Positions 63,301-64,000 of a stretch of DNA of 64,000 bases are shown here, one piece after another. Made by a program: the position numbers and the translations under genes. The DNA is from Chlorophyllum brunneum (taxonomy: Eukaryota; Basidiomycota; Agaricomycetes; Agaricales; Agaricaceae). Below the pieces are notes generated by a model, which worked only from the letters and a program-made list of their open reading frames with translations, was not told where the DNA came from and made no database searches. How positions within the stretch are numbered: position 1 is the first letter of the stretch; every line of letters starts with the position of its first letter. The stretch spans positions 868,001 to 932,000 of the forward strand of contig OY756143.1 of NCBI GenBank assembly GCA_963576785.1. Direction: 5' to 3'.

Positions 63301-64000
63301 CTACATCTGTTGCCAAGGTAATAGGGGCGGCTGGTTCGAGTATGGACGCGACAGTTGAGGGATAGGTTTCGAGTGTCCCATGAGTAGGGGCGCTCGAGGA
63401 CCAGCTTGTGGATTGGCTCCGGGAGACAAAGCTGGGAGAGGTCGCTTCTGGGTTGAATATTCTTTGTGGATCTCAATAAGACCAGGGAAAGCTTTGTCAC
63501 CATCCGCCTTTCTGGCAAAGGTAAGCGATCCAAACAATGACCTCATCACCAGAGGATAAATGGACGCATATGAGTTGATATCCAAGGTAGCATTAGCCTG
63601 ATGACGTGCAACATAGGCGTTGTACAACGTTGCCGCTACAACTGCCATGATACCAGTGAAAGATTGAACTGTACGATGCAAACACTCTGATAGCATTGAG
63701 TGGAGACGTTCTGAGGATTGGAGGACAAGTGTCCGCTCAACCGTTGCATGGAACAGGTTGACGTAGATCTTCTTCGCATATGTTTGCGATGGTTCATGAT
63801 TGACTCGAGCCGTTATGAGCCACAAGGCGATCCAGAAAAGAGATTCTAGATCGTGCTGGAAGTTGTAATTCTGCACTGCTGGCGGGCCATAGGCTGATTT
63901 CGGTTGGTTCAATAAGACAACTGCTGCATCATCCATTGCTCCACGGCCCCAAAAGTCCTCTTCTACCGGCCCGGACAACTCTTCAGGTGGAGGACGTAGG
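63301..64000 (-). CDS. FunK1-type protein kinase, C-terminal part (cut by window)
   Basis: An open frame from the window edge to the TAG at 63301. It matches the C-terminal third of the FunK1 at 53306..56277: NYNFQHDLESLFWIALWLIT, ARVNHEPSQTYAKKIYVN, TLDINSYASIYPLVM, and a shorter proline-rich tail. The catalytic part lies outside the window. It is a diverged paralogue on the opposite strand, not a copy made by the inverted repeat. Confidence 0.85.
   Translation of the reverse strand, partial: LRPPPEELSGPVEEDFWGRGAMDDAAVVLLNQPKSAYGPPAVQNYNFQHDLESLFWIALWLITARVNHEPSQTYAKKIYVNLFHATVERTLVLQSSERLHSMLSECLHRTVQSFTGIMAVVAATLYNAYVARHQANATLDINSYASIYPLVMRSLFGSLTFARKADGDKAFPGLIEIHKEYSTQKRPLPALSPGANPQAGPRAPLLMGHSKPIPQLSRPYSNQPPLLPWQQM

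Noticed and set aside
1..64000. CRISPR arrays, bacterial operons, tRNA or rRNA genes
   Set aside because: None seen. Spliced genes and eukaryotic retroelements exclude a prokaryotic source, and no regularly spaced short repeats occur.

Overview
The window reads as nuclear DNA of an agaricomycete (mushroom-forming basidiomycete). The evidence is FunK1-type fungal protein kinases, a PWP1 gene with five introns of 50-78 bp, Ty3/gypsy chromoviruses, Tad-like LINEs with APE, RT and RNase H domains, and stop codons that mostly arose as CGA to TGA or TGG to TAG transitions. No tRNA, rRNA or CRISPR array was recognised.

Layout. Two near-identical inverted arms (1..2625, continuing off the left edge, and 51950..54738) each carry the 5' half of the same FunK1 kinase gene and bracket about 49 kb of nested retrotransposons. 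The right-arm gene is complete (six predicted exons, 53306..56277). The left-arm copy has lost exon 1 through a 164-bp deletion. Inside the island, from left to right: chromovirus G1 (2626..~8552, minus, decayed, 5' end missing); an LTR remnant holding a nested solo LTR (8553..9146); an old gypsy relic R1 (9150..12901, resuming at 26186) split by LINE-A (12902..26173), itself split by the intact chromovirus G2 (14980..21470, identical LTRs, TSD CCCAC); chromovirus G3 (27991..33556, plus, decayed, 3' end missing); a second gypsy relic R2 (33557..36785, resuming at 43563) split by LINE-B (36798..43550); and chromovirus G4 (45251..51607, plus, both LTRs, decayed). Right of the arm lie a type-B carboxylesterase pseudogene (minus, ~56936..59790) interrupted by a 788-bp inverted-repeat element, an intact PWP1 gene (60588..62612), and the 3' part of another FunK1 kinase (63301..64000, minus).

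The G1-G4 chromoviruses share gag (two CCHC knuckles), pol (protease, RT, RNase H, integrase, chromodomain) and a further ORF between pol and the 3' LTR. That ORF is about 278-292 codons, has no domain I recognise, and is preceded by a short ORF whose ATG overlaps the pol stop as ATGA. The primer-binding site after the 5' LTR is complementary to a 12-nt stretch of the LTR about 34 nt downstream of its TATA box, which implies Tf1-like self-priming. Relic R2 shows the same arrangement with an unrelated 12-mer.

G2 has identical LTRs and open frames for gag, pol and the extra ORF, so it looks recently inserted and possibly still able to move. Everything else in the island is relic, decayed mainly by C to T changes at CpG. 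The recognisable host genes are PWP1 and the FunK1 kinases.
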